Assembly (NCBI GenBank): GCA_963725185.1
Contig: CAVRXO010000006.1
Span: forward strand, 2,852,001 to 2,916,000
Direction: 5' to 3'
Source: VAZQ01 sp963725185
GTDB taxonomy: Bacteria; Pseudomonadota; Alphaproteobacteria; Rhizobiales; Xanthobacteraceae
Length of the DNA: 64,000 bases
The translations under genes were made by a program, and so were the position numbers. The notes beneath the pieces were generated by a model. The model had not been told where the DNA came from, made no database searches, and saw nothing but the letters and a program-made list of their open reading frames with translations. Positions within the stretch are counted from its first letter, which is position 1. Every line of letters starts with the position of its first letter. This document shows positions 46,805 to 55,923 of the stretch, piece by piece.

Positions 46805-46836
46805 TTGCTAGACGAACTTTTTGCTAGACGAACTTT
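46805..46836. repeat. Perfect 16-bp tandem duplication in the Nit1C leader
   Basis: TTGCTAGACGAACTTT occurs twice back to back (46805-46820 and 46821-46836), in the 5' untranslated region of the operon and touching its Shine-Dalgarno. It may be a recent slippage duplication or a leader element. Confidence 0.85.
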
Positions 46837-46871
46837 GGCGCCCGTGCGGGTCGGCCACAGTCGCAAGGCTT

Positions 46872-46887
46872 TGCAAGCCATGTGCCA
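46872..46887 (-). promoter_or_regulatory. Sigma-54 (-24/-12) promoter of the Nit1C operon
   Basis: On the minus strand the sequence is TGGCAC-ATGGC-TTGCA, an exact match to the RpoN consensus TGGCAC-N5-TTGCW with correct spacing. Transcription should begin near 46861, giving a leader of about 65 bases before the first gene. This points to activation by an NtrC-type enhancer-binding protein under nitrogen limitation. No convincing NtrC site was found upstream. Confidence 0.88.
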
Positions 46888-46918
46888 GGTGTAAGGATGC
46901 ACATCCATTCATCAAAAC

Positions 46919-47109
46919 CAGTCAAATACATTCAGTCTTGCAGTCAATATTGGCTACTGTGAGGTCAGGTAGGTGGGTTCGAATGGAAAGGCACTGGGAA
47001 AAATCAGGCAGCATTCTGCCGTATTTCCGTGCACGATCCCGCATGCATCGGTTCGTGTGTTGCGCGTTCCAGTTCAGTCTGGCGCGGTGTCGTGCAACAA
47101 GATACAGTC
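46919..47109. promoter_or_regulatory. Five CAGTC direct repeats between the Nit1C operon and a MocR gene
   Basis: CAGTC occurs five times in the same orientation, at 46919, 46933, 46941, 47075 and 47105. Three of them are followed by AA and two by T (CAGTCAAATA, CAGTCAATAT, CAGTCAATTA, CAGTCTTG, CAGTCTGG). MocR regulators often bind direct repeats, and such a gene begins at 47187. A role as its operator is inference. Confidence 0.5.
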
Positions 47110-47186
47110 AATTAGAACGCTGCGCGGTATCTTGGCCTGCGCCTTTGCGCGCGGTGCGGATCGTGACCGAGGAGCCTTGATCGACA

Positions 47187-48569
47187 ATGGGGGACTGGTG
47201 GCCCGACCTTTCCGAGATCGATAAGCCGCGTTATCTCGCGATCGCCGACGCGATCGATGAGGACATTCGCAGCGGCCGGCTGTCGCCGTCCGATCGCCTG
47301 CCGCCGCAACGCAAGCTCGCGCGCCGGCTCGACATCGATTTCACCACTGTCGCCCGCGGCTATGTCGAGGCGCAGAAGCGCGGGCTGATCGAGTCCCGGG
47401 TGGGACGCGGCACCTTCGTGCGCGCCACGGCGAGGCGGCGTCATGGTCCGATGGCACGACATCCCGAGATTGTCGATCTGTCGATGAACCTGCCGCCGGA
47501 GCCCGACGATCCCGAATTGCTCGATCGCATGCAGGACGGCTTGGAGGCGCTCGGGCGCGACCTCGTTTATCTGATGCGCTATCAGGGCTTCGGCGGAGTG
47601 CAAGGCGACAAGGACGCGGCCTTGAGCTGGTTGAGCCGCCGCGGGCTCGCGCCGCAGCAGGATCGGCTGTTCATTACGCCGGGGGCACATCCCGCGCTGC
47701 TCGGCATTCTCGGGCTGTTGGCGAAGGCCGGCGACGTCGTCTTGTCGGAGGTGCTGACCTATCCCGGGGCTCGCTCGATTGCCGCCCAGCTCGGACTCAA
47801 GCTCGTCGGTCTGCCGATGGACGATCACGGCGTCGATGTCGATGCGTTCGCCGAGGCCTGCCGCCGCTTGAGGCCCAAGGCCCTCTATCTCAATCCGACA
47901 TTGCTCAATCCCACCACGCACACGATCTCGCAGGCGCGCCGCATGGTGATCGCCGAGGTCGCTCGCCGCTTCGGCGTCCCTATCGTCGAGGATGATCCTT
48001 ACGGCTTTCTGCCGACCGGCGGACCGCCGCCGTTCGCGGCGATCGCACCCGATATCACTTGGTATGTCGGCGGGCTCGCCAAGTGTCTGGGCGCAGGCCT
48101 TCGGATCGCCTATGTGGTGGTGCCCGATGCCCGCTCGGGCTGGCTTTTCGTATCATCAGTGCGGACCGCGACCGTGATGGCGTCGCCCGTCACCGTTGCG
48201 CTCGCAACCCGCTGGATCGCGGATGGCACCGCCGATGCGTTGCTTGCGGCCGTGCGCCAGGAATCGATCGAGCGACAGCGGCTCGCCGCCGCAATCCTTC
48301 CCGGAGGCAGCTTCCGGGCCGATCCGGTCGGCTTTCATCTCTGGGTATCGTTGCCCGAATCGTGGACCCGGTCGGCGTTTGTCGGCCACATGCGCTCGAC
48401 CGGCGTCGGCGTGGTCGCGAGCGATGCGTTTGCGACCGACGGCGCGCCGCCCGAGGCGGTGCGCGTCTGCCTGGGCGGACCGGCCGACCGCTCTGCCGTG
48501 CGCGGCGCGCTCGAGTTCATGGCGCATGCCCTGACCGAGTCGCCGACGCTCGCCTCCACATTCCTGTGA
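47187..48569 (+). CDS. MocR-type GntR/aminotransferase regulator
   Basis: 460 aa, intact. The winged-helix DNA-binding domain spans about residues 10-85 (RLPPQRKLARRLDIDFTTVA, GLIESRVGRGTFVRA). The aminotransferase-like domain follows to the end, with the PLP lysine in WYVGGLAKCLGAGLRIAY and VEDDPYGFLPTGG upstream of it. MocR proteins sense PLP or an amino compound and usually control an adjacent divergent gene. Here the divergent unit is the Nit1C operon. It converges with htpX. Confidence 0.92.
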   Translation: MGDWWPDLSEIDKPRYLAIADAIDEDIRSGRLSPSDRLPPQRKLARRLDIDFTTVARGYVEAQKRGLIESRVGRGTFVRATARRRHGPMARHPEIVDLSMNLPPEPDDPELLDRMQDGLEALGRDLVYLMRYQGFGGVQGDKDAALSWLSRRGLAPQQDRLFITPGAHPALLGILGLLAKAGDVVLSEVLTYPGARSIAAQLGLKLVGLPMDDHGVDVDAFAEACRRLRPKALYLNPTLLNPTTHTISQARRMVIAEVARRFGVPIVEDDPYGFLPTGGPPPFAAIAPDITWYVGGLAKCLGAGLRIAYVVVPDARSGWLFVSSVRTATVMASPVTVALATRWIADGTADALLAAVRQESIERQRLAAAILPGGSFRADPVGFHLWVSLPESWTRSAFVGHMRSTGVGVVASDAFATDGAPPEAVRVCLGGPADRSAVRGALEFMAHALTESPTLASTFL

Positions 48570-48572
48570 AAT

Positions 48573-49748
48573 TCAATTCTGATTGTGCGGTCCCCAGGGG
48601 CCGGGCTCGTCGGCACCCGGGCCGGCGTTGCCGGGCCCCGGCAGGAACGGCTTTTGCAGCGACGGCTGTTGCCAAGGACCTGCGCCCGGTGCGGCTTCGC
48701 CGGAAGCATTGCCCCAGGGACCGGCGGAGGCAGGCTCCTGCGCCTCGACTGATGCGGGGCCGGTCTCGTCCGGCAGCGCCAGCGGGCCGGGATCGTGGCC
48801 GCCGGCGAACTTGATGATCGCCTGGATGCGCTGTTCGATCGGCGGATGGGTGGCGAACAGATCGGAGAACTCCTCGCGCGGATTGTCCACGCACATCTCC
48901 ATGACCGCCGAGGTGGCGCCCGCAAGCTCGCCGCGCCCCTCGATCTTGCGCAGCGCCGAGATCATGGCGTCCGGGTTCTTGGTCAGCTCGACCGAGCCCG
49001 CATCGGCAAGCAATTCGCGCGAGCGCGAAAGCGCGAAGCGGATTACCAGCGACAGCACCCAGGCGACCGCGATGAGCGCGATGGCGATGACGATCGCAAC
49101 TCCGGCGCCGCCACCCTTGCGGTCGTCGCCGCGCCGGAAGCCGATGCCGCCCTGGAAGAAAAGGCGGAACACCAGCTCGGCAAAGAACGAGATCGCGCCC
49201 GCGATGATGACGGCGATCACCAGCATGCGGACGTCGCCGTTGCGGATGTGGGTCAGCTCGTGACCGAGCACCAATTCGACCTCGGCGTCGTCGAGACGCG
49301 CGAGCAGCCCGGAGGTGACCGTGATGGCGTATTGCTTCTCGTTCATGCCGGTCGCGAAAGCGTTGAGCGCCGGATCGTCCGCTATCTTGAGCTTGGGCAT
49401 GGTGATGCCGCGCGAGATGCAGAGATTTTCCAAGAGATTGTAGAGCCGCGGCTCTTCCGCCCGGGTGACCTCGCGCCCGCCGGTCAGCGCGTCGATCATG
49501 GACTGGTGGAACCAGTAGGCGATGAAGATCCAGGCGATCGTGCCGAGCGTGGCCCACGGCAGCGCGTTGATGGTGTCGAGCCGGGCGCGGCGCAGGATCA
49601 CGTCGAGCGGCGCATTGATGCTGAGCGCTTCGCCGACCACGGCGCCGGCATAGACCAGGATATAGACCAGCAGGAACAGGCCGATCAGCAGCGCGATCGA
49701 GCGCCGCTTGTTCGATTGGATATGGCTGTAGAGACCGTAGGCCGCCAT
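48573..49748 (-). CDS. M48 family membrane metalloprotease, HtpX-like
   Basis: 391 aa. Two N-terminal membrane helices (about 17-40 and 65-85) are followed by the zinc motif VLGHELTHIRNGD near residue 150 (HExxH), two more helices, and the downstream Glu in LADAGS-type context. It degrades misfolded membrane proteins. The last about 75 residues are Pro/Gly-rich with three GPW motifs (AGPWGN, AGPWQQ, PGPWGP), an uncommon tail for HtpX. Together with lemA downstream in orientation, it forms the common htpX-lemA pair. Confidence 0.9.
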   Translation of the reverse strand: MAAYGLYSHIQSNKRRSIALLIGLFLLVYILVYAGAVVGEALSINAPLDVILRRARLDTINALPWATLGTIAWIFIAYWFHQSMIDALTGGREVTRAEEPRLYNLLENLCISRGITMPKLKIADDPALNAFATGMNEKQYAITVTSGLLARLDDAEVELVLGHELTHIRNGDVRMLVIAVIIAGAISFFAELVFRLFFQGGIGFRRGDDRKGGGAGVAIVIAIALIAVAWVLSLVIRFALSRSRELLADAGSVELTKNPDAMISALRKIEGRGELAGATSAVMEMCVDNPREEFSDLFATHPPIEQRIQAIIKFAGGHDPGPLALPDETGPASVEAQEPASAGPWGNASGEAAPGAGPWQQPSLQKPFLPGPGNAGPGADEPGPWGPHNQN

Positions 49749-49789
49749 GCTGGATGCCTCAGTTCGTCAGGCCTTCCGCGCTCGAGCGA

Positions 49790-49975
49790 GTGAAGGAATT
49801 TCCACATTCGCTCATTTTCGCGGTGGTAAACTCCCGCGGGAATCCAGACTTTGCCAAATCGCGCGAACGTTCTATGAGGCAAAGGCTGGTTCCCCGCGTC
49901 CGCGGGGATGAGCGGGTGGATAAGCTCGTGTCCTTCATCAGTTTTCTTCGCACGCTCGCTCACCGGGAAAAACCG
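49790..49975. repeat. Dispersed intergenic repeat, copy B
   Basis: It matches the repeat at 2140-2400 in the same orientation, with identical blocks at 49893-49917 (25 bp) and 49878-49891 (14 bp) and a shared GTAAACTCCCGCGGG near 49827. It fills the gap between htpX and lemA. It is shorter than copy A, which has an internal duplication. Confidence 0.8.
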
Positions 49976-49983
49976 GAGCAAGA

Positions 49984-50547
49984 TCAGAACTTCACCTGCG
50001 GCGCCTCGGCCACGGTTTGACGCTCGGCGCCGAGATCGAAGAACTGCTTTTCGGTAAAGCCGAGCGCGCCGGCAAACAGCGCGGCCGGGAACCGCTGGAT
50101 GCCGGTATTGTATTCCTGGACCGCATTGTTGAAGAAGCGTCGCGAGGCCGCGATCTTGTTCTCCAGATCGGTGAGCTCCATCTGCAGCTGCTGGAAATTC
50201 TCGTTGGCCTTCAGGTTGGGATAGGCCTCCGACAGCGCGAACACCTGACGCAACGCGCCCGTCAACGCGTTTTCGGCCGCTGCCTGCTGCGCCGGACCCT
50301 GGGCCGTCATGGCGGTGTTGCGGGCCTGGATCACGGCTTCGAGCGTGCCGCTCTCATGGGCCGCATAGCCCTTAACGGTCTCGACCAGATTCGGGATGAG
50401 GTCGTGGCGCTGCTTGAGCTGCACATCGACGTCCGCGAACGACTGGTTGACCCGCTGCCGCAGCGTCACCAGGCCGTTGTAGGTCGTGATGACGAACAGC
50501 AGGACGACGACAATGACGCCGAGTATGATCCAGGTGGAGGTCGACAT
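49984..50547 (-). CDS. lemA: LemA family protein
   Basis: 187 aa. It has an N-terminal membrane helix (about 6-22), then the LemA signature TYNGLVTLRQRVNQSFADVD and LKQRHDLIPNLVETVKGY, followed by coiled-coil helices ending in FNNAVQEYNTGIQRFPAALF. LemA proteins are membrane-anchored and often paired with HtpX-type proteases; their biochemical role is not established. The gene precedes htpX in the direction of transcription, with a dispersed repeat between them. Confidence 0.94.
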   Translation of the reverse strand: MSTSTWIILGVIVVVLLFVITTYNGLVTLRQRVNQSFADVDVQLKQRHDLIPNLVETVKGYAAHESGTLEAVIQARNTAMTAQGPAQQAAAENALTGALRQVFALSEAYPNLKANENFQQLQMELTDLENKIAASRRFFNNAVQEYNTGIQRFPAALFAGALGFTEKQFFDLGAERQTVAEAPQVKF

Positions 50548-50648
50548 GACGGGCTCCCGCGGGTGGCTGGACGGTGATATAAGGCCGGTGGCGGCCGCAG
50601 ACTAGCGCAGATTGACGCGCCGAGGCAGCAGCAAATCGGGCCGCGCCC

Positions 50649-53600
50649 TTACACAGCCTCGCGCAACTTCACGGCGCCTTCGAGATCGACCGAGACCAGT
50701 TGGGAGATGCCGCGCTCCGCCATGGTGACGCCGTAGAGGCGGTTCATCCGGGCCATGGTGATCGGATTGTGCGTGATGATGACGAAGCGGGTGGCGGTCA
50801 GCCGCGTCATCTCGTCAAGCAGGTCGCAGAAGCGCTCGATGTTGTGATCGTCGAGCGGAGCGTCGACCTCGTCGAGCACGCAGATCGGCGCCGGATTGGT
50901 CAGGAACACCGCGAAGATGAGCGCCATCGCGGTCAGCGCCTGCTCGCCGCCCGACAATAGCGACAAGGTCGCCGGTTTCTTGCCGGGGGGCTTGGCGACG
51001 ATCTCCAGGCCGGCCTCGAGCGGATCTTCGTGCTCGATCAGCTGCAGCTCGGCGGTGCCGCCGCCGAACAACTCGGTGAACAGCCGCTTGAAGTGGTTGT
51101 TGACCACCTCGAAGGAGCCGAGCAGCCGCTCGCGCGCCTCGCGATTGAGGCTCTGGATGCCCTGGCGCAGGCGCTTGATCGCCTCGACCAGGTCGTCGCG
51201 CTCGGTGGTCAGAGTCGCGTGCTGGGCTTGCACCTCGTTCAGCTCTTCCTCGGCGCGCAGGTTGACGGCGCCCAGCCGCTCGCGTTCGCGGCGCAGCCGA
51301 TCGAGCCGCCCCTCCACCTCGGCGGTCTCCGGAAGCTCGGTCCCGGGCTTGATCTGGGCCAGCTCGCCAACCGCGTCGGGGTCCACTTCCAGCATCTCGC
51401 GGATCTCGCGGGCGACATCCGCAAGCCGCCGCTTGGCGCCCTCGAACCGCTCCTCGGCGCGCGCCGCCTCTTCGCGCGCGGCGCCGGTCGCCTCGAGCGC
51501 GGCGCGCGCGTCGCGATCGGCGGCGGCGAGGGCATTTTCGGCCTGCGCGAGGCGATCGGCGGCGGCGCGGCGCGCTGCCTCTGCCACCTCGATCTCGCTG
51601 ATCAGCGCCACGCGCTTCTCGGCGAAGGCCTGCGGGGCATCGGCGAGGCTTAGGCGCTCGGCTCTGGCCTCCTGCACCCGTCCTTCGAGCGTGGTGATTT
51701 GGGCGGCGGCACCCTCGCGACGCTCGGCCCAGCCGGCGCGCTCGGCCACGATCGCCTGCAGCCGGCGTTGCGCCAGCTCCGCCTCGCGCGCCAGCGCTTG
51801 CGCCTGCGCGCGCAGCTCCGCGAGCCGGGCGCGACGCTCCTCGACCTCGGCGCGCACGCCCGCAAGCTTGCTCTCCACCTCGGCCGCGGGCGGCAAGTCC
51901 GCCAGCAGGCACTCGGCTTCGCGGGCGGCCGCCAGGGACTCCTCGCGGCTTGCCGTCAGCCTCGCGCTGGCCTCGGCCAGCGCTGACATGCGCGCGGTCT
52001 TGCGCCCGACCTCGCGTTCGCCGGCGGCATGCAGCTCGCGCGCGGCAAGCGCGGAGCGCTGGCAGTCGCGCCAACGCTCGCGCGCGGCCGCATCGGCTGC
52101 GGCCGCTGCAGTCACTTCGGCCTCGGCGGCGCTTGCGACCGCGCGCTTGGCCTCGACATCCTCGCGCAAGGTCTTGAGCTCGGCCTCGATGTCGGCGAGC
52201 CGGTTCTTGCCGGCCAGCCGCCGCGCGGCGCCGGTCGGGGCATTGGCGGCGACCGCGAAGCCATCCCACCGCCAGAGATCGCCGTCGGGCGAAACCAGCC
52301 GCTGGCCCGGCTTGAGCAAGGGGACAAGGCGCGGCGCTTCCTCACGCATGATCACGCCGATCTGCGCCAGCCTGCGGGCAAGCTCGGCCGGTGCGCGCAC
52401 ATGTTGCGGCCAGCGGCTCGACGCCGGCCGGCAACAGCGAATCGGTGGGCTCGATGGCGGCGCCGGCCCAGCGCATGGGCGCCGAGGGATCGACCGGAGC
52501 TTCGAGATCGTCGCCGAGCGCGGCTCCAAGCGCGGCTTCGAAGCCTTTGTCGACCCCGAGGCTGTCGATGACGCCGGGCCAGAGATTCTTGGTATCGACA
52601 TGCAGCAGCCGGGCGAGGGTCTTGGCTTCGGTGTCGATACGCTGCACGCGCCGCTCGGCCTCGAGCAGCGGCGGGCGGGCGACGTCGAGCGCCTGGCGGG
52701 CGGCGGAATGCGCCGCCTCGGAGCGGACCGCGGCGGCTTCGGCTTCGGCCACCGCCGCTTGCGCTGCTTCGACCGCGGCGGCGAGCGCGGCGAGATCGGG
52801 CCCGCCCTGCGGATTGAGCGTAGCGAGCTCGGCCGCGACGGCGGCGGTCTCGGCTTCGAGCCGGCTTGCCCGCTCGGCGTGCTCGCGCACCGCGCGGGTG
52901 AGCTGGTTGCGCCGGGCCGTGAGGTCGGCAAGGGTGCCGGTCAACTCCGCGAAGGTCTTTTCCGCCGCCGCCAGCACCTCGTCGTCGGCGACGACGCGCG
53001 CATCGGCACCGGCGCGCTCGAGCGCATTCGTCTCCGACTCGCGCTGCAGCGCTTCCTCCTCGGCGGCAAGTCGCCCGAGCGCCGTCTGCGCGTCATTGGC
53101 AAGCCCGCGCTCGCGCTCGATATCCGCGTCGAGCTGGACGAGGCGCTGGTCGAGCTCGGCGATGCGCTCCTTGGCGCGCAATTCCTCGCGCTCGAGCGTT
53201 TCGCGGGCAACCACCAATCGCTGCAGGGCGGCCGCTGCGCCGACCTCGGCATCGCGCAAGGCCGGAAGCTCGGCGGCAGCCTCGACCTGACGCCTGGACG
53301 CCTCGGCCTGCTCGCCGGTGCGCGCCGCCACCACGCGGACCGCGAGATCCTTGGCGTGCTCGGCTTCCCCGTTCTCGCGATTGGCCGCCACCCAGCGCAA
53401 GTGAAACAAGGTCGCTTCGGCCTTGCGGACTTGCTCGGCGACCACGCGATAGCGAATCGCCTGCTTGGCTTGGCGCTTGAGCGCTTCGATCTGGGCGGCA
53501 AGCTGGTTGATGACATCCTCGAGCCGCGTCAGGTTGTTTTCGGCCGCCCGCAGCCGCAGCTCCGCCTCGTGCCGCCGCGCGTGCAGGCCGGCGATGCCGG

Positions 53601-54102
53601 CGGCTTCCTCGAGTACGCGCCGGCGCTGTTCGGGCTTGGCCTGGATGATCTCGCCGATGCGGCCCTGGTGGACGAGCGCGGGCGAGCGTGAGCCGGTCGA
53701 TGCGTCGGCCAGCAGGATCTGCACGTCGCGGGCGCGCACCTCGCGGCCGTTGATGCGATAGGTCGAGCCGGATTCCCGTTCGATGCGGCGCGACACGTCG
53801 AGGGTTTCATGATCGTTGAATTGCGCCGGCGCGGTGCGGTCGGCATTGTCAATCGCGATGGCGACCTCGGCATTGTTGCGGGCCGGCCGATTGTTGGTGC
53901 CGGCAAAGATCACGTCGTCCATGTCAGCCGCGCGCATCGCCTTATGGGACGATTCGCCCATGACCCAGCGCAGCGCTTCGACCAGATTCGATTTGCCGCA
54001 GCCGTTCGGTCCGACCACGCCGGTCAGCCCGGGCTCGATCAGGAAATCGGTCGGCTCGACGAACGACTTGAAGCCGAGCAGGCGCAATCGCGTCAGTTTC
54101 AT
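50649..54102 (-). CDS. smc: Chromosome segregation ATPase SMC, one frameshift
   Basis: About 1,150 aa from the ATG at 54102 (MKLTRLRLLGFKSFVEPTDF) after repair of one shift near 52408, where PLA should continue QHVRAPAELARRL (an extra G in GCCGCAAC). Walker A GPNGCGKSN lies at residues 31-39. Two long Ala/Glu/Arg-rich coiled coils flank the hinge (about residues 500-620), where the shift falls. The C-terminal head carries LSLLSGGEQALTAMAL and VLDEVDAPLDD. It is the condensin core for chromosome organisation. The ORF extension upstream to 54255 is rejected. Confidence 0.94.
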
Positions 54103-54419
54103 GGGCAGGTTGATCCGAGCTCGGAAGTTCTGGCTTGCGGCGGCGCGATTGCCCGCTTCCCGGGCCGGCCGGGGACTGCGAGAATCGCACAAATCACGCG
54201 CCCGCAACGCGAATCGAGGGGAGGGTGCCGCATCTGCGGGAGAATAAATCGGCAAGCCTGATTCTGCAACAGGGAGGCGACGGTGTTCGCCTCCTTAGGA
54301 TAAACGCCTGTGCGTAAGCTCGCTTGCGGCCAGCAATTCCCAACTTGTCCCGGTCTGGCGCCAGAGCCGTTGCAGGCCCTGATTTTGGAACGGTCCCGGG
54401 CGCCAAGCCGGGACAAGTC

Positions 54420-54463
54420 TTGAACCGGACTTTGAACCGGACCTTGAACCCGATCCTGGACCG
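54420..54463. repeat. 12-bp tandem repeat, about 3.6 units
   Basis: Units TTGAACCGGACT, TTGAACCGGACC, TTGAACCCGATC and a partial CTGGACCG follow each other just after the dsbA-like stop. The rest of the 374-base gap up to smc (54103-54476) shows no gene. Confidence 0.8.
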
Positions 54464-54476
54464 AAAAAACCGCTGG

Positions 54477-55163
54477 TCAGCTCTTGAGATAGGGGGCGAA
54501 TTCCTTCTCCATCTCCTCGATCGAGAGGTCGCCGCTCAGGCGTTTGCCGTTGACGAAGAACGTCGGCGTGGCGTTGACCCCGAACTTCTCGGAGGCTTGA
54601 TTGCGCACCTTCTCCAGGCCGTCGAGCATCTGCCGATTGTCCAGGCAGGCCTCGAATGCCTCCTGGGTCAAGCCGGCCTGCTTGGCGATCGCCATCAGCG
54701 GCGCGAGCGGTTTTTGCACCACCCAGTCCCGTTGCGAGGCGAACAGGGTCTCGATCAGCGGGAAATATTTGTCGGGGCCGGCGCAGCGCGCCAGGATGAA
54801 TCCAGCTGCGGCCAGCTGGTCGAGGGGAAATTCCCGGAACATGAAGCGAACCTTGCCGGTATCGATGTAGCGCTTCTTCAATTCCGGAAACGTCGTCGCG
54901 GAGAAGTGGGCGCAGTGCGGACACGTCATCGATGCATATTCGATGACGGTGATCGGCGCCTTCTCATCCCCCAAGGCCATCTCGCCCAGGGGGTTCGGCT
55001 GCATCAGCTCGGCCAGCGGCGGGTCGTCGGCGCGGGCCGGACGCACGAAGTCGAGGCCGAGTTGCGGGAAACGGTCGAGGGCAGCAACGGCGCCGCCAAG
55101 CGCCAGCGCAGCCGTGCCCAAGGCAAAACCGCCCCAGGCAAATTCGCGACGGGTGATCTTCAC
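54477..55163 (-). CDS. DsbA-family thiol:disulfide protein
   Basis: 228 aa. The N-terminus MKITRREFAWGG plus a hydrophobic stretch is a twin-arginine-like signal, so the protein is periplasmic. The thioredoxin-fold active site CPHC lies at residues 81-84 in YASMTCPHCAHFS, and the cis-Pro is in GVNATPTFFVNGKRL. It fits the DsbA/Com1-like group that oxidises or isomerises periplasmic thiols. It lies between dciA and smc, an order conserved in Rhizobiales. Confidence 0.92.
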   Translation of the reverse strand: MKITRREFAWGGFALGTAALALGGAVAALDRFPQLGLDFVRPARADDPPLAELMQPNPLGEMALGDEKAPITVIEYASMTCPHCAHFSATTFPELKKRYIDTGKVRFMFREFPLDQLAAAGFILARCAGPDKYFPLIETLFASQRDWVVQKPLAPLMAIAKQAGLTQEAFEACLDNRQMLDGLEKVRNQASEKFGVNATPTFFVNGKRLSGDLSIEEMEKEFAPYLKS

Positions 55164-55392
55164 TGGAGGACTCCCAAGGTTATCCGCGGGCTCCGCTCTG
55201 CCTGCTCTGGCCGGACCGCCGTCGTTGCTCCCGGCAACTGGCTATCCCGAAACCGCAATGGTAGCAATGGCGGCCGGCGCCGCCAAGCTCCGGCGCCGAG
55301 TCACGTCTCATTGATATCGCCGCCGCCGGCCAAGCATCGAGCGCAATGTAAAGCACGGTCCAGGCCGGGGACAGAGCCTGCGGCCAATTGCG

Positions 55393-55914
55393 TCACAAAT
55401 CTTCGCGTCCGGTTGCATCGTTCTCCATGGCGGCGCCGAGCCGCGCCAGCGCTTGGCGCAGCTTCTCGTCCCTGATCTCGGGCAGGGTGGCGGCGATGCG
55501 CTCGGTGGCGGCGGGATCAGGCATGGGATGCGGCCGCGGCTTGGCGCGGCGCGCGAGCGGCGCCTGCCGCAGCCGCATCCCGGCGACCGCCTGCCAGCCG
55601 AAGAATTGATTGACCCGCTGCAGAATGACGTCCGACAGATGCTGGATCTCCACCGCCGCGGGGCCCTCCACGCGCAGCAGCAAGGTCCCAGGCTCCGGCG
55701 CGTTTGCGGCCTGCGGGGTGCGCGGCCATTGGATCTTCTCCGGCTGCGAATGCGCCGCGATCTCGGCCCCGACGATCTCCGGCCAGCGGGTGACAAGCTC
55801 GACCGACGCAAAACCCTGCTTGGCGAACGCCTCGGCCAGCGTCTTGTGCAGTACCTCGGCGAGCCGACGCGGCTGCGACGGTCCGGGCTTGTTCATGAGG
55901 CGTGCCTCTGTCAC
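55393..55914 (-). CDS. DUF721/DciA-like protein
   Basis: 173 aa (an internal start at 55896, MNKPGPSQPRRLAE, is likely). The DUF721 core covers about residues 15-115: ELVTRWPEIVGAEIAAHSQP, LLLRVEGPAAVEIQHLSDVI and NQFFGWQAVAGMRLRQAP. DciA proteins load replicative helicase in bacteria lacking DnaC. It is divergent from mutY with only about 10-28 bases between starts. Confidence 0.88.
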   Translation of the reverse strand: MTEARLMNKPGPSQPRRLAEVLHKTLAEAFAKQGFASVELVTRWPEIVGAEIAAHSQPEKIQWPRTPQAANAPEPGTLLLRVEGPAAVEIQHLSDVILQRVNQFFGWQAVAGMRLRQAPLARRAKPRPHPMPDPAATERIAATLPEIRDEKLRQALARLGAAMENDATGREDL

Positions 55915-55923
55915 AGATCAATC

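Noticed and set aside
46795..46908. N-terminal extension of the MSMEG_0572-like gene
   Set aside because: It would cover the sigma-54 promoter and the tandem leader repeat; the ATG at 46794 has its own Shine-Dalgarno.
47020..47050. NtrC enhancer site upstream of Nit1C (TGCACG...CATGCA)
   Set aside because: The half-sites and spacing do not match the NtrC consensus well enough to support.
50896..53691. 931-aa Ser/Arg-rich plus-strand frame
   Set aside because: Antisense shadow of the smc coiled-coil region; low-complexity composition only.
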